This document shows positions 25,145 through 37,400 of a stretch of DNA of 64,000 bases, in pieces; position 1 is the first letter of the stretch; each line of letters opens with the position of its first letter. The notes beneath the pieces were generated by a model. The model did no database searches. It was given only the letters and a program-made list of their open reading frames with translations, and was not told where the DNA came from. The stretch spans positions 496,001 through 560,000 of the forward strand of contig JAGMWG010000005.1 of NCBI GenBank assembly GCA_020744225.1, written 5' to 3'. Source of the stretch: Paraphoma chrysanthemicola (Eukaryota > Ascomycota > Dothideomycetes > Pleosporales > Phaeosphaeriaceae). The translations under genes were made by a program, and so were the position numbers.

Positions 25145-25935
25145 CCAGAGAAACCAACGCGCAAATGCGATCGCTTCGATTCGGAGTCATCTCAGTTCGA
25201 AGACGTGGCAGTCTTCCATAGCAGCATGGTATTGGTACACAATACTATCTAAAAGTCCAAAGATAATCGCAACTGCACAGGTGTTATGCTTTCTCGGCGT
25301 GGGCGCCAGTGAAGAAGCCTCTCGCGTCCGGTCTCCTTTCCAAGCAAAACCTCAGAGCTCGGCGAATCTTGACTACCACCTCTCACGTTGCATGTATCAA
25401 ACATGCTCGCTCTGTACATATTTTCACCAATAACGGCGAGTCCACGAGGACCCTTTTTCTCATGTTGCGGCAGGTCAATTAAGAGTCGGCCAGTCACAAG
25501 TCATAGCATCCCTGCCACGTTGTCGCCACAACCGGTTCGCGCGTGGGCCCTAGTGTCTGACAGCCAACGAACGAGCCACTCCCGCTCGGCAGGCGGTTTT
25601 CTGCCTTCCTATTGCCGACTACCAGTTATGCACATGCGAACAGCCCTGCCAATCTGTGGCATGTGGCTAGATCGCAATATGCACAATCGGAGGTTTAGAC
25701 AAATAGCGGATGGCATGTGTTCATTTGCGAAGATGTGCACAGGGGTGAGAGCAGATCATAGGATATCGGGAGTTCTTGCCATGAGAACGGGAGCAGTGCG
25801 CGTGGTGAAAGGAAGGAGGTATGGATTGTCTGTATAAGATCCTGGTCTGCCCTCTGTATGTACTGTAGGTAGCGATCAATCGGCCTCGACTTTCGTTCAC
25901 TTCTTTGTTTACTCTTCCGTTCGTCGCTCTCAACC
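25145..25935. other. Intergenic region
   Basis: Between two co-oriented genes. Open frames of up to 149 codons show no motif; the last part should be the VPS62-family promoter. Confidence 0.45.
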
Positions 25936-27160
25936 ATGGCTTTTAAGTCACTCTTCCTCGTTGCGACATGCATTGCAACACTTGCCAAAGCGGCGCCAGC
26001 CATGCTCCGAGAACGGCAGGCACCTTCCGACGTGCCGGATTATGTTCTCAAGTATGGTAAGTTTCGACAGCCTGTTCTATACAGAACTCTATAGCACTAT
26101 CCGGACAGAATCAGTAGAAGGCGGCGTCTTGACCGGAATAATCTCCAAACGACAGATATTGACACCCTTTAGCACCCGTTGTCTACCTCCACTCCGATGA
26201 GACCTACTTCCCCACCGACCTCAAAGTCTTCCTCGACAACACCACTCCCCGCGTAAATTATAATGAAGTCTCCGGCCCATCCAAGCCACTGACGCAGGAC
26301 AACGTCAACCAAATGGGCAACGACGTATACCTCACTTCCAACAACGACGTGACCAAAGACCCCGAATGGATCAAAGGCACCAAGCCTGACGGCAGCGGCA
26401 AGACCAACAACGCCATCACCGCCACCGTGATTGTCAACGACAAGGGCAACGGCAACGTCGATGCGTTTTACATGTAAGTATCCTCCCTCTCCTGCCGTAT
26501 CCGTCGAACATGTCATATCTAACCCCGCACAGGTACTTCTACGCCTACAACTACGGCGGCGAAGTCCTCGGCTGGAACAAGCTCAACTTCGGCAACCACG
26601 TCGGCGACTGGGAGCACACCATGATCCGCTTCCTCAACGGCGAGCCGCAACACATTTGGTTCTCGCAGCACGCCAACGGCCAGGCTTTCAAGTACTCTGT
26701 CGTCGAAAAGACCGAGTCCGGCCGCCCGATTGCGTATAGTTCCAAAGGATCACATGCAAATTATGCAATGGGCGGAACGCACGATCACACGATTCCAAAC
26801 CTGAACTTACCAGGTGGTGTATTGGAGGACTACACAAACCGCGGCACGTATTGGGATCCGCTGCTGGCGAGTTATTTCTTCAAGTTTGATGCGGGAGGCA
26901 ATAGCTTCGCGCCGTATGCGGGTACCGAGAGTACGACGCCGACGAATTGGTTGTATTTCAAGGGCCGTTGGGGCGATCAGGAGTACCCGACGAGCGATAA
27001 GAGGCAGGTTAAGTTATTTGGTCAGGCGAAGTTTAGTTCGGGTCCGACAGGGCCGGCGGATAAGCAGTTGAATCGCAACAATGTGTGTCCGGAGAATGGG
27101 AAGAAGTGTATTTTGAGGGGCATACTTGTCCCGAGGACGGCAGGGGATGAGGAGGAGTAA
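25936..27160 (+). CDS. Secreted VPS62-family protein
   Basis: Member of the fungal/plant family named after yeast Vps62 (DUF946). Exons 25936-26056, 26173-26473 and 26533-27160 give 349 residues. A signal peptide (MAFKSLFLVATCIATLAKAAPA) suggests export or entry to the vacuolar route. Family hallmarks include VVYLHSDETYFPTDL after the first intron, the FGNHVGDWEHTMIRF block with conserved His, Asp and Trp, YSSKGSHANYA, and DYTNRGTYWDPL. A C-terminal Cys pair (NNVCPENGKKCIL) may form a disulfide. Yeast Vps62 is implicated in vacuolar protein sorting, but its biochemistry is not settled, so no reaction is assigned. The second exon ends exactly at an ATG|TAA-like junction, where splicing is needed to avoid a stop. 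Confidence 0.87.
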
Positions 27161-27753
27161 GAAGGGCGTGTGTGGGTGGTAATGGAGGAGGTCAGATTTG
27201 ATACCCCATGTAGCCTTGACGGCTCCTTTCGTTTGTGTAGATACTTAGACCAATATCGTAATACTTGTTTCGAGAAACAATGCCGATTCCAAGCATCAGG
27301 TCTTGTGGTTCCCATGCATCATTGCTACGCAGGTGGTGCCCTCTTGCAGTCCCCGGGATTGGGCACGCTGACTATTAAGACATGGGATCCTCGATCCCCT
27401 GCCGCTCCTGCACATGGTAATTCGTGGGGTGTCGCGCGACTGATCATGTTAGCTCTCTGCGCACGTCACAGCAACACCAATCATCTGGACTTCCTGTGGC
27501 ACGACTCTTGGCTTTTGATTGTTTCATTCGTGACAGAACATGATGAGATTTTCCGTATTTATGCCTCCAGAGCTTAAGCTCCGACGGTGGAAGCCGTCCT
27601 CATTCGTCATGCGGATGGAGAGCAACCGGGAGAGGGATGACAAAACGCCCCATGCCGAGCAATACCATTTGCCTGTAAGAACCCCGCTCCGATCATGCAC
27701 CTGTTCGTTTGGCCTTCATCGCGCCGCTACGCCACTTCCTTCACGACTCGCGC
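27161..27753. other. Convergent intergenic region
   Basis: Holds the 3' ends of the VPS62-family gene (+) and RPL37 (-). No gene or repeat recognised. Confidence 0.45.
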
Positions 27754-28250
<497 letters not shown>

Positions 28251-28794
28251 GGTGGGCTAGGAACTAGATGCGAAATACTTGTCAGCGATCAATTGTATCG
28301 AGGATAATGTAGGATGAGCATACCTTGTGACGCTGTGGTGGTTAGTGACGTTGACGTTGGTGTTTTGAGGTTCACTGTGGGCTATCGAATTCGCTATTCG
28401 CTTCGTGGTGGCCCGTGCTTTGCATCAGTCCAAATGTGGCAAGGCGGGTGTTACCGCGTCGAGATTTTGCTTGCGCAAGAACATCAAGTTTGGTCTTGTC
28501 CTCGCTACTTGTGCTGACTTCTTCACAGCGATGAGTCTTCCATCCGAGGTCAAAGGCACCGTGTACCACCGCGCAGTTGCGTTCGTACGGTCTGCATTGT
28601 ACCTACAGTGCTTGCCGCTGTAATTCAACGAGCCTTGCTAGGCAGCTTAAGCACTGTTGGCGGACGGACCGAGCAGAAATTTCCTTGACATTACACTTGA
28701 GCTCAATGATCAACCAGACTTCAATGTTTAGCTGGGCCTCATGAAGGCCTGCGGACGGATTTTCGAGGTGTCCAAGCAGCGTGCATCGGTACTG

Positions 28795-28800
28795 CACGTG
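28795..28800. promoter_or_regulatory. Candidate CACGTG E-box
   Basis: Palindromic CACGTG, the core site of the phosphate regulators Pho4/NUC-1, 1.28 kb upstream of the PHO84-type gene and 545 bases upstream of RPL37. A 6-base match can easily occur by chance. Confidence 0.2.
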
Positions 28801-29892
28801 AACACCGGCGATGGATGGCGCGCGTCCGCTACACCCACATCTTCACATAGGTGCAGCGCGAATATTTCTATGTGCTAGTAGAGCACTGCTTATATTATAC
28901 TTTCGTAGCTAAAGGTCTTCAGTGCATTATAAGGTTTATGCCAAAGTTCTACATGCACGCGAGGGCCTACAGAAGTGTCCCATCGGAGGTGTTAAAGGAC
29001 AGTACATCACTTGACGCCTTTGTCGACAGGCCTCTGCTATCCGAACCCACTTTCATGGTTACCAGCATGATTTAACCGAAGGCAGGCACCAAATAATATC
29101 CCTAGCTGTTGTGTCGCATACATCGTCGAACGGTGGGCGGCCTACTCCATACCAACTCGTGACCGACAGATCGGAGCTAGATAACCAGCCCAATGTCTGA
29201 CCCTGGACTACCGAACAGTAATTGCAAATATTGCAGCTGAGCATATGTTACATGCTTGTTGAACACCTAGTAGCTTCGTCCTCATGACCAGAAAGGCCTT
29301 GTGGGCACATCACCGCAGCTTCGGCCCTTCACACGAGCATGTTTCACCAGTGGACTACATGACTGGTCTCATGAATACCCTCAAATCAGTATGATGCTGT
29401 ACCCCCACGTCTTACGGCTGTAGGCTCGACCTTCAACACCCCGTGTTTCCCCATTCGATGTGCTCGCTACTCCAGATTCAGAGGTAAGCGACATCCCAAG
29501 AGAATGGTCCATGGCACCAAGTGCTCGACGACCTGGCACCAATACTGGGCGTGTATCAAGTGCCCCTTCCAACCCTACCATCCAACGAGAGGACAAAACG
29601 TGCGCTCACAGACCGGACTGCGCATTGAGGCCTTCGCGAGTGTTGATGCTCGCTAACCAATGAGATCGCGAAACGTGAGCGCGTGCACCTCTCCTGTGGT
29701 GCGACTCTCAAAACGCCTCCCGCATGGCGTTCGTGCTAAGCCATATATATCGGGCGCGCAGGAACTCGCCGGAGTCTTGTCAAGCTGTGTCCGGGTTCTG
29801 CACCAATTGCTGATAAGAACTACGGCACCCAGGCTCTTGCGCCGATGTCTTGAGACAAGTTGGGCAAGAAAAAGCAAGACGTGATGCAGGAC

Positions 29893-29898
29893 CACGTT
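29893..29898. promoter_or_regulatory. Candidate CACGTT (Pho4/NUC-1-type) site
   Basis: CACGTT lies 182 bases before the phosphate transporter start codon. In yeast this variant is a functional Pho4 site at PHO84. Position fits; function is inference. Confidence 0.25.
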
Positions 29899-30079
29899 CC
29901 GCAATTCTTATATCCCACTCCATAGGTCATGATCTACCTGACGTTGGGCTGTCGATCATATTACTATCATTTCAGCAGCAATCCACTCGAACAGAGACAG
30001 GCTTCGGTCACTCCGTCCATTCTGGAACAAGGTTCACACCATCGAGCACACCTTCCTGGACGAGACAGACTTCTTATCA

Positions 30080-32100
30080 ATGCTGTCGTTTGGCAAGGTC
30101 GGAAATGCTGCCTATCGAGATGTTCCGGGTGTCTACGTGCGTTACATCCGATCCATGCTGCAATGTCACTACTGACAGCCGAAGACCCATATTGCGGACC
30201 CAAATGAGCGACGGCGCATGGCCTTAGCAGAGGTCGACAAGGCTCCATTTGGATGGTACCACGTACGACTCGCTGTCGTGACTGGCATCGGATTCTTTAC
30301 AGATGCGTACAGTGTATGTTCGTGTGCGAGCCGTGACAGTAATCATACTAAATGTTATTCAGCTTTTCGCAATCAATCTCGCCGTTATTCTATTAGGTAT
30401 CGTGTATTGGCAGGATGCCGAACATCGTGGTGTCATGCCTCACAGGGCGGACACTGCAATCAAGGTTGCAACATCTGCGGGTGCAATATTTGGCCAAATT
30501 GGCTTCGGATATCTTGGTGATTATCTGGGACGCAAGAAGATGTATGGAGTTGAGCTCATGATCATCATTTCGACAACTCTCGCTCAGTCGCTATGTGGCG
30601 AGTCAACCACGTTGTCAATTGTCGGAGTTTTGATATTCTATCGCGTGGTAATGGGAATAGGCGTCGGCGGTGACTGTAAGTACAACGAGAGGGAGTGGAC
30701 GAGGTATTGAAAGTGCTTCACTTACAAAGATGTCAGACCCACTCAGTGCCGTCATTACCGCAGAGTTCGCAAGCACAAGATATCGCGGCGGCATTATCGC
30801 AGCCGTCTTCGCCATGCAAGGCCTTGGACAGCTCGCAGCATCGCTGGTCACACTGATCGTCGTTGTGGCGTACAAAGACCAGCTAATGCCAATCGCCTCA
30901 GTTGCAGCGTGCAGTGGCGATTGTGCCCGAACTGTAGACAAGATGTGGCGCATCATTATTGCCTTCGGAGGCATACCTGGATGGTTCGCTCTCTACTACC
31001 GACTTACCATACCCGAGACGCCGCGATACACATTTGACGTACTCTACGACGTAGAGAAGGCTTCCGTCGACGCGCGCAAGTACCGTTACGGCAAGCAAGG
31101 CAACGTCCTCAATCCAGTCACACAAGCCCAAACACGCCGTGATCTTGCAAAGTACCGGACACCCAGGCCATCATTGATGGAGATCCTTCGCTTCTACTCA
31201 CAACGCCGCCAAGCTATCCGTCTCTTCGGCACCTCGATGAGCTGGTTGTACGTATCCCACACCTACCACTATAACTTACACACTGACACTCTGTCCAGCT
31301 TTCTCGATCTCGCCTTCTATGGTCTAGGCTTCTCGTCCGCCTCCCTCCTCTCAACCATGGGCTTCGACAAGCGCGAAAATCTCTACCAAGACCTACGCAA
31401 CACCGCCACGGGCCAAATCGTACTCATTTGCGCCGGTGCTTTGCCAGGTTACTGGCTCACCGTCCTCACCGTCGACAAGATCGGCCGCAAGCCCATTCAA
31501 ATCGGAGGCTTCGCCGTTCTAACCATCATCTTCTGCGTCCTCGGCTTCGCATGGCGCAGCCTCACGAAAACGCACTTGCTCGCCTTATACGTGCTTGCGC
31601 AATTCTTCTTCAACTTCGGCCCCAACGCAACGACATTCATCACGCCTGCCGAGATCTTCCCGACTAGAGTCCGCAGCACGGGTCATGGGTTCAGCGCGGG
31701 AATGGGCAAGTTGGGTGCAGTGTTTGCGCAGATATTCTTTGCGCCCATGATTAAGCGTGGCGCGACGCATGAGAATCCCACGCCGTGGATACATGGCGTC
31801 ATGAGCATTTTCGCGCTGTTCATGTTCCTGGGCATGTTGTCGAGTTTGCTGGTCCCGGAGAGCAAGCAGGCGAGGCTGGAGGCGCTGGCGGGCGAGAAGG
31901 AGGATGTGTATGCGCTGCAGGCGAGTGGGTGGAGGAGTAGGAGGGGAGGTGGGGATGTGGAGATGGGCTCATCGACAGGGACGGCGACGGTCACATCGAG
32001 GGCTAGTGGGAGTGCGAAGAGCGAGGAAGGGATCCTGCAGGGCGAAAAGGGGAAGTGGTGGCGGGTGAGGCAGAGTGAAGTGCATGGGCAGAGTGGCTGA
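30080..32100 (+). CDS. Inorganic phosphate transporter, PHO84-like (MFS)
   Basis: Proton-coupled phosphate uptake carrier of the plasma membrane. Exons 30080-30136, 30179-30313, 30363-30675, 30737-31247 and 31299-32100 give 605 residues. Family marks include GIGFFTDAYS in helix 1, GYLGDYLGRKK in the loop after helix 2, the phosphate:H+ symporter signature GIGVGGDYPLSAVITAEFA (formed only after splicing at 30675/30737), and TWFFLD-type sequence formed across the last intron. TFITPAEIFPTRVRSTGHG is the expected motif between helices 10 and 11. Twelve helices can be counted with a large central loop. The C-terminal tail of about 70 residues is hydrophilic and Gly/Ser/Arg-rich. Phosphate-starvation control is plausible given the upstream CACGTT element. 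Confidence 0.93.
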
Positions 32101-32730
32101 GGTCTCTCCTTCGCGACATTTTTTATGTTTATTTGGGGTGCGATTTTGGTCTGGTTTCGTGTTGTCCCTTTTCTTATATATGGCTCTCTCATTCTCGCTT
32201 TATACCCTCATCCAGACTCAAATCTTCACACATCATTGCCAACATCTTGAGTCGGGACAAGCCATCCGAGCCCTTTTATGATACTCAAAATATCCCCAAA
32301 ATGTTCCAAGCGTATCTCCTCCGTCTCCAATCATCGCGCATGAGCGTAATGAACGTATTCACTACGTCGCGCCAGATTTGTTTCTGCGGGTTCACATTCC
32401 ACGCGCTTGTGTATATCCTAATACGACGGATACAACCAGGCTGACTCCCGAACCACAATACCCACGATTGTCGACCCAAAAGTACTTAGGCGAACTATGA
32501 TGGAGGACGGATGATGGTGTGCGGTTGACAATTGACGAATGCAAAGCGTCCCGAATCGGCTTGATGCTGGCTTCACACGTGATGCGTCCACAGTCTCAGA
32601 TTTGAATGTCAACAACTTTGGATAGCAACCAGTCTACTTTACATTTCAATACGATTGAGTCGATGCCTTACAGACTGAACCTGGTGAGAGCTAGACTATT
32701 GCTCGTGTCTTCGCTACGCAAACTCAGGAT
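32101..32730. other. Convergent intergenic region
   Basis: Between the transporter (+) and ELP6 (-) 3' ends. No gene, RNA or repeat recognised. Confidence 0.45.
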
Positions 32731-33864
32731 CTAGCCCTCCCCACCAGCTCCCCTCTCAAACACCCTCACACTCCCATCTCCCTTGACCTGATACAAGAAC
32801 TCCTTGCCCTTCCCACTGTCCCCACCCTTATCCTTCCCCTCGTCGTCCTCAAGCCCCAGATCCATCCACCCCACATTCTGCTCCGTGATCCTAATGACAC
32901 CACTGACGTCCCTCGCAACACCTGTATCAAGCACCCTGACCCCGAATATTCGGCGGCTCATATGCCCTAGCTTGACCACAAGATTGTGCTGCGCGACTTC
33001 GAGCGGTTGGGGCGGCTGGCTGAGACCGAGGAGAGGGGTGTCGGCTTGGACGTGTGTGAAGATGTGTGATACGGTTGGGAGGGTGTGTAGGGCGAGTATA
33101 ACGGATGTCAGCGCGGACGCATCGATTGAGGGGTCGAGAGCGAGAGCAAGGTCGGGGTTATCCAGGACAATGAGGGTCTTGCGTTGGGTCGCAGAGGCGG
33201 CTGTCTGCGCAGTCGTGGAGAGGGAGGATATGGCGTCGGCCACTGTAGTCTGGAGTTGCGCGAGATCGATGGACTTGAGTGTAGAATGTCCTTGCGCTGG
33301 TATAGCATTGCTAGTATTCTGTATCGTCGCGGTACCCGTTGCTGGGCTCGACACCGGCGCAGCGGCTTGTGGTGGTCCTCTAGCTGGTATTATGCGACCT
33401 GGAGGACCTCGTAAAGGCAGTGTCTGAGCAGCTCGATTCGGTGCGCTTCCTGCCAGCGCAGTTGGCGCAATACTCGATGGCCTTTGTGCTGCGCCATTGA
33501 TCGCAGGCTGTCCGACTTGGGGATCGCTCGCATCCAAGCACAGCTCGCTCAATCCATCCACAAACGAAAATCTGCCCTCCTTCTTCAGTCTTTCCAAGTC
33601 TAGACCTGCGCCTTTCCTAGCCTCTTGTCGCCAGAAGTCGTATTCTCTCATCCAAGACACCAGCACCACATTGTGGCCAGGGTCGCTGCCCTCATCTTGT
33701 CGAGTGAGCGCATCGCATAGGACCCGTACGATGAGCCAGTTCGCAGTGGCTCCGAGCGTGCTAGTGAGGAGGAGTAATGATTCGTCGCGCGGTAGTTGGA
33801 TGTACGGCTGCAATAGTGGTGGTATGCGCGTGGAAGGTGACATCGCGACGGGCGGTGGGCTCAA
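32731..33864 (-). CDS. ELP6: Elongator complex subunit Elp6
   Basis: RecA-fold subunit of the Elp4-Elp5-Elp6 hexameric ring, needed for tRNA wobble-uridine modification by Elongator. Single exon, 377 residues. The N-terminus IPPLLQPYIQLPRDESLLLLTSTLGATANWLIVRVLCDAL is typical (the region where a Walker A would lie in true RecA ATPases is degenerate, as expected). VVLVSWMREYDFWRQEARKGAGLDL is the most characteristic block. A Pro/Ala-rich low-complexity insert spans about residues 115-200, then KTLIVLDNPDLALAL gives the Walker-B-like strand. The length exceeds yeast Elp6 (273 residues) mainly because of that insert. An internal ATG seven codons downstream is an alternative start. Confidence 0.85.
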   Translation of the reverse strand: MSPPPVAMSPSTRIPPLLQPYIQLPRDESLLLLTSTLGATANWLIVRVLCDALTRQDEGSDPGHNVVLVSWMREYDFWRQEARKGAGLDLERLKKEGRFSFVDGLSELCLDASDPQVGQPAINGAAQRPSSIAPTALAGSAPNRAAQTLPLRGPPGRIIPARGPPQAAAPVSSPATGTATIQNTSNAIPAQGHSTLKSIDLAQLQTTVADAISSLSTTAQTAASATQRKTLIVLDNPDLALALDPSIDASALTSVILALHTLPTVSHIFTHVQADTPLLGLSQPPQPLEVAQHNLVVKLGHMSRRIFGVRVLDTGVARDVSGVIRITEQNVGWMDLGLEDDEGKDKGGDSGKGKEFLYQVKGDGSVRVFERGAGGEG

Positions 33865-34428
33865 ATTATTCCACGAGGATTTGGCCTTGTTTGGCTAGTA
33901 TCGATAAGCATCACCAGAATTCGTACCCGAACAATGGAGCACGAACTCTTCCATCTCGCACGTTCAGCGAGGGCTGTATATCTTTGGAGAATTTTATTAG
34001 AACAAACAAAAAACAGGAAGATGTATTGAAGATGTTCAGGCCTGCGTAATGTAGCAAAGTTACAACTGACGTCCCGCAACAGTGGGCAGGACAGGCACCA
34101 TATATGGCGACACCAGGTGTCATCATCCTCTCTTTACATCACATCTTTCAACCTGGACTGCATACAATGGATTGGTTTTCTTATTTTCTGAGTTTTTTTG
34201 TGCTTTTATGGAATATCCGAGAAGGAGGGAGCGATCACGCTTGCCCCCTTCATCCTGAACATGAACCACTGAGCAAAATCAACGCCAACCAAGTTTTTGG
34301 GATACTCTTGGCATCTCTCCTTGAAGATAGCCACGATATCGTACTCTCGATTCTCGTGAGATATCGCAATCGAGCCAATGTTCACACGTTTGTCCCGTCA
34401 TAGGCCACACGCTTTCTTGTCCTGCCAC
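33865..34428. other. Intergenic region between ELP6 and RdRP gene
   Basis: Co-oriented (minus) neighbours: the ELP6 promoter and the RdRP 3' region should lie here. No gene recognised. Confidence 0.45.
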
Positions 34429-37400
34429 TCAAAATCCGCCCAGACCCATGAGTCTGCCGATCGCAGATGACTTGATACCGCTCAATTTCACTTCCTTGTG
34501 CGTCTGCTCTTGTTGATAGTCCCGATTTGGCTCCTGTATCTGTTCTGGCTTCTGTCCCTCCTTGACTTCACTGACTTCGACGTTTCTCTGTTCTTGTGGC
34601 TTGTCCTGAATCTTTTCCTCAACCTGTCCTTGCTTTTGATCCTCACTAGCACCGTATCCTTCGCTACTGAGCTGTGTTTGTTGCTTCTCTTGCTTCTCTT
34701 CTTCATTTCGGACCTGCTCCTGCTCCTGATTGGTGTCGGTGATTGCCTTGTACTTCGAGCTCTCAGCTAAAGACAGACCATCTCTGCCGCTTGGAATCCT
34801 GGTTATGGCTAGTTGTGCTGCATCTTGCATCCATTGAGAAGAATCTGCAGCCGGGGGTAAGAGCGACGATGCATGCCGGTCCTCCATCTTGTCGTCCATA
34901 ACTGCTGGTGTCGGCTGTATGCCGAAGTCCAACTTCAATAGCTCTCCATAATGCGTAATACCTTCGTCTGTCTCCACCGTGCCAATATTTTCAGTTTCTC
35001 TCATCATGGCCTTATGCTTCGGCCGCTGCCGGTGTGCGACTTTTGCCTGGCTTACTTGAGATGCCTGTTTTATCGTGCGGCCTGTGGCGATTTTGCCCAG
35101 TTCAGTGGCGAACAGCCATGGGAATGAGATGAGTGGCATGTGCTCGGGGCTCATGAGCCGGACAGGCACCTCTTCACCTCCGACTGTCTTGAGTGAATGG
35201 CACTCCTCTAGCGCAGCACTTGTCTGACGCGCAGCGATCGTGTACATGGCTGCTACGAAGATTCCTAATTGACTCGTATCAGTCGATGTCACGCCTGCTG
35301 CCTCGCGGCAGAGACTCTTGTAGTGGGATTTGAGGGCTCCAATCGTTCTGCCAAATTCTTCCGCGAATTTATAATCACCACTCTCATGATTATGATCGAG
35401 CACGAAGACAGACCATGCCTCAAATTCGGTGCGGAGCCCATGCTTAGCCATCAAGCGCCTTAGAGCATCATCGTATGAATCTTTGATCTCTTCTGCCTTT
35501 GTGAGTGTGGTGTCGTCAAGGTCAAACGCTTCGAGGATGCGCTTATCGAACGCTTCATCCCAGTGAGGCTTGAAGTCCACAAGTTGTACTTCGTCATACA
35601 GCCTTCCAAGTATGTTCGTCGACTTGTAGACTTTGTCTGGCTTGAGGTGTTTCTTCTCCATGAAATGTGGCCACCTCCTCGGCTTCAAATCTTGGCTCAA
35701 CTTGGCTGGTATACCGCTTTTGGGATAATCGACAGCTTGAGAGTGTAATTTGGCCAGCTGCAGACAGGTGTCATCCATAACGCCATCCGCATGGAAATCA
35801 GCTTGAGCAAGATGCGCGTTTGCAATCTGACCAAGCGAACCGTTCTCCATATATGTAACGAAGAATTCGCCGATATCATCAATCGTAATAGGACCATCCT
35901 TCTCGATGGGCGTTTCTTCTGGGGTGAAATCCATGGGTGGTGCGTTGATGATTTGAGGTAAAAGGTCTTTGTCCCACAGAACCATGTAGTCATCGCCGTC
36001 AAGGTCTCCACCAGAGCACATATTGGCAAGATCTCGATCACCAGTCTGCGGCAAAACCACGACATTCCTAAGGTGGTGCAGCGAGGGCACATTGACTGCG
36101 CGAACGACACGCAAATCGCCAGGATGGAGCGACGGATTACGTGCCAAAAGGCAGAGTCCCTCGACGATCTTGTAGTGACCCTTCTTTTTCGATACGTCGC
36201 TGACCTGTAAGAAGATTTCGGGCAGGCTAGCGAGCTTCTCTTCGCGCGAGGCATCTAATCTAGCTTGTGGGTCGTTGAAATGGCCCTTGAGTGTCGCAGT
36301 CTCATCCACACATCCAAGGACGAAGGCACCATCTTCGATCGCGATGCGCGCTTTTTCCTTGAGCTTCTTGATAGTAAAAGCACGCCACAGCTTCAACAGT
36401 GACTTGACGAACGGATCGTTCATAAACCCATCTATCACCATACCTGCCATACTCAGCGTGGTCTCGTTCATGTCAATGTGCTTTCGGAGCTTGCTGATAG
36501 CTGTTTGTGCATCTGTCATAGCTAGCTCGTATTCCTTGACCATTTCTCGCTGCTTCATGATGAAAACGTGGTTTGGGACTCCAAGAGTGGACAAGACCAT
36601 AACGATTTGTCGATTGAAGAAAGGCGTTGCAAAAGCTGATGAGCGAATGATCTCCAAGCCCGTGTAAACGGCCTCAAACTTCTGTTGGCTTGGCCGTATG
36701 TGGACCTCAGAACCGGTTATGTTGGGATCAAGCGCAAGTACACCTTTGCAGCCGCCGAGACGGAACTGAAATAGGGATGGCGGATCGTCAAACGGGTTGG
36801 AGAGTCCCAATTCTTGTGCAGCCATCTGAGCCAAGAACAACGAGAGCCTACCAACTCCGTCGGTGAAGCAGTGACTGTTGCGTTCCACATCATGGATCTT
36901 GACAATGTTGACATTGATTCTCATGCTGCGCGTTGTCGAGAAGCACTGACCAAGACGAGCACCAAACTTAGCCACAGTCTTGATGTGATCGAATTGGCCA
37001 AGAGATAGTCGAATATCATCAGCTGATTTGGAGGATGTGGGTGCATAGAAGTAGGCACCATGTTCACGGAACTGTGAGTTCCCGAAAGCAAGGAACTCAT
37101 AAAACCGACCTGCCACAATGATGCCATTCTTCATGGCGTGACGAACTCGATTGAACGTAGCCTCAGCACGTTCGTTTGGCATACTCCAGAGAGGACCTTC
37201 CGATTTCTCGTCTGAGAACTTGATACGAATAAACCGGTCGGCATCTGCAGCATATTTTCGTGTGATGCGATTAGAAGTTTCCATGATGGGAGATGCGACA
37301 TGAATCATGGTAGGTGTGATTATAGCGGATCGCTGCAGTATACAGTAGCTAGGAACCTTCCTCTGGAGACGGCCCTTGACGCGGATATTGAAAATCTCCA

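Larger units (their letters stand above)
28251..30079. other. Divergent intergenic region upstream of RPL37 and the phosphate transporter
   Basis: About 1.8 kb with no supportable gene. It should contain the RPL37 promoter at its left end and the transporter promoter at its right. A TATATAT run at 29744-29750 and CACGTG/CACGTT elements at 28795 and 29893 are the only sites of note. Confidence 0.45.
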
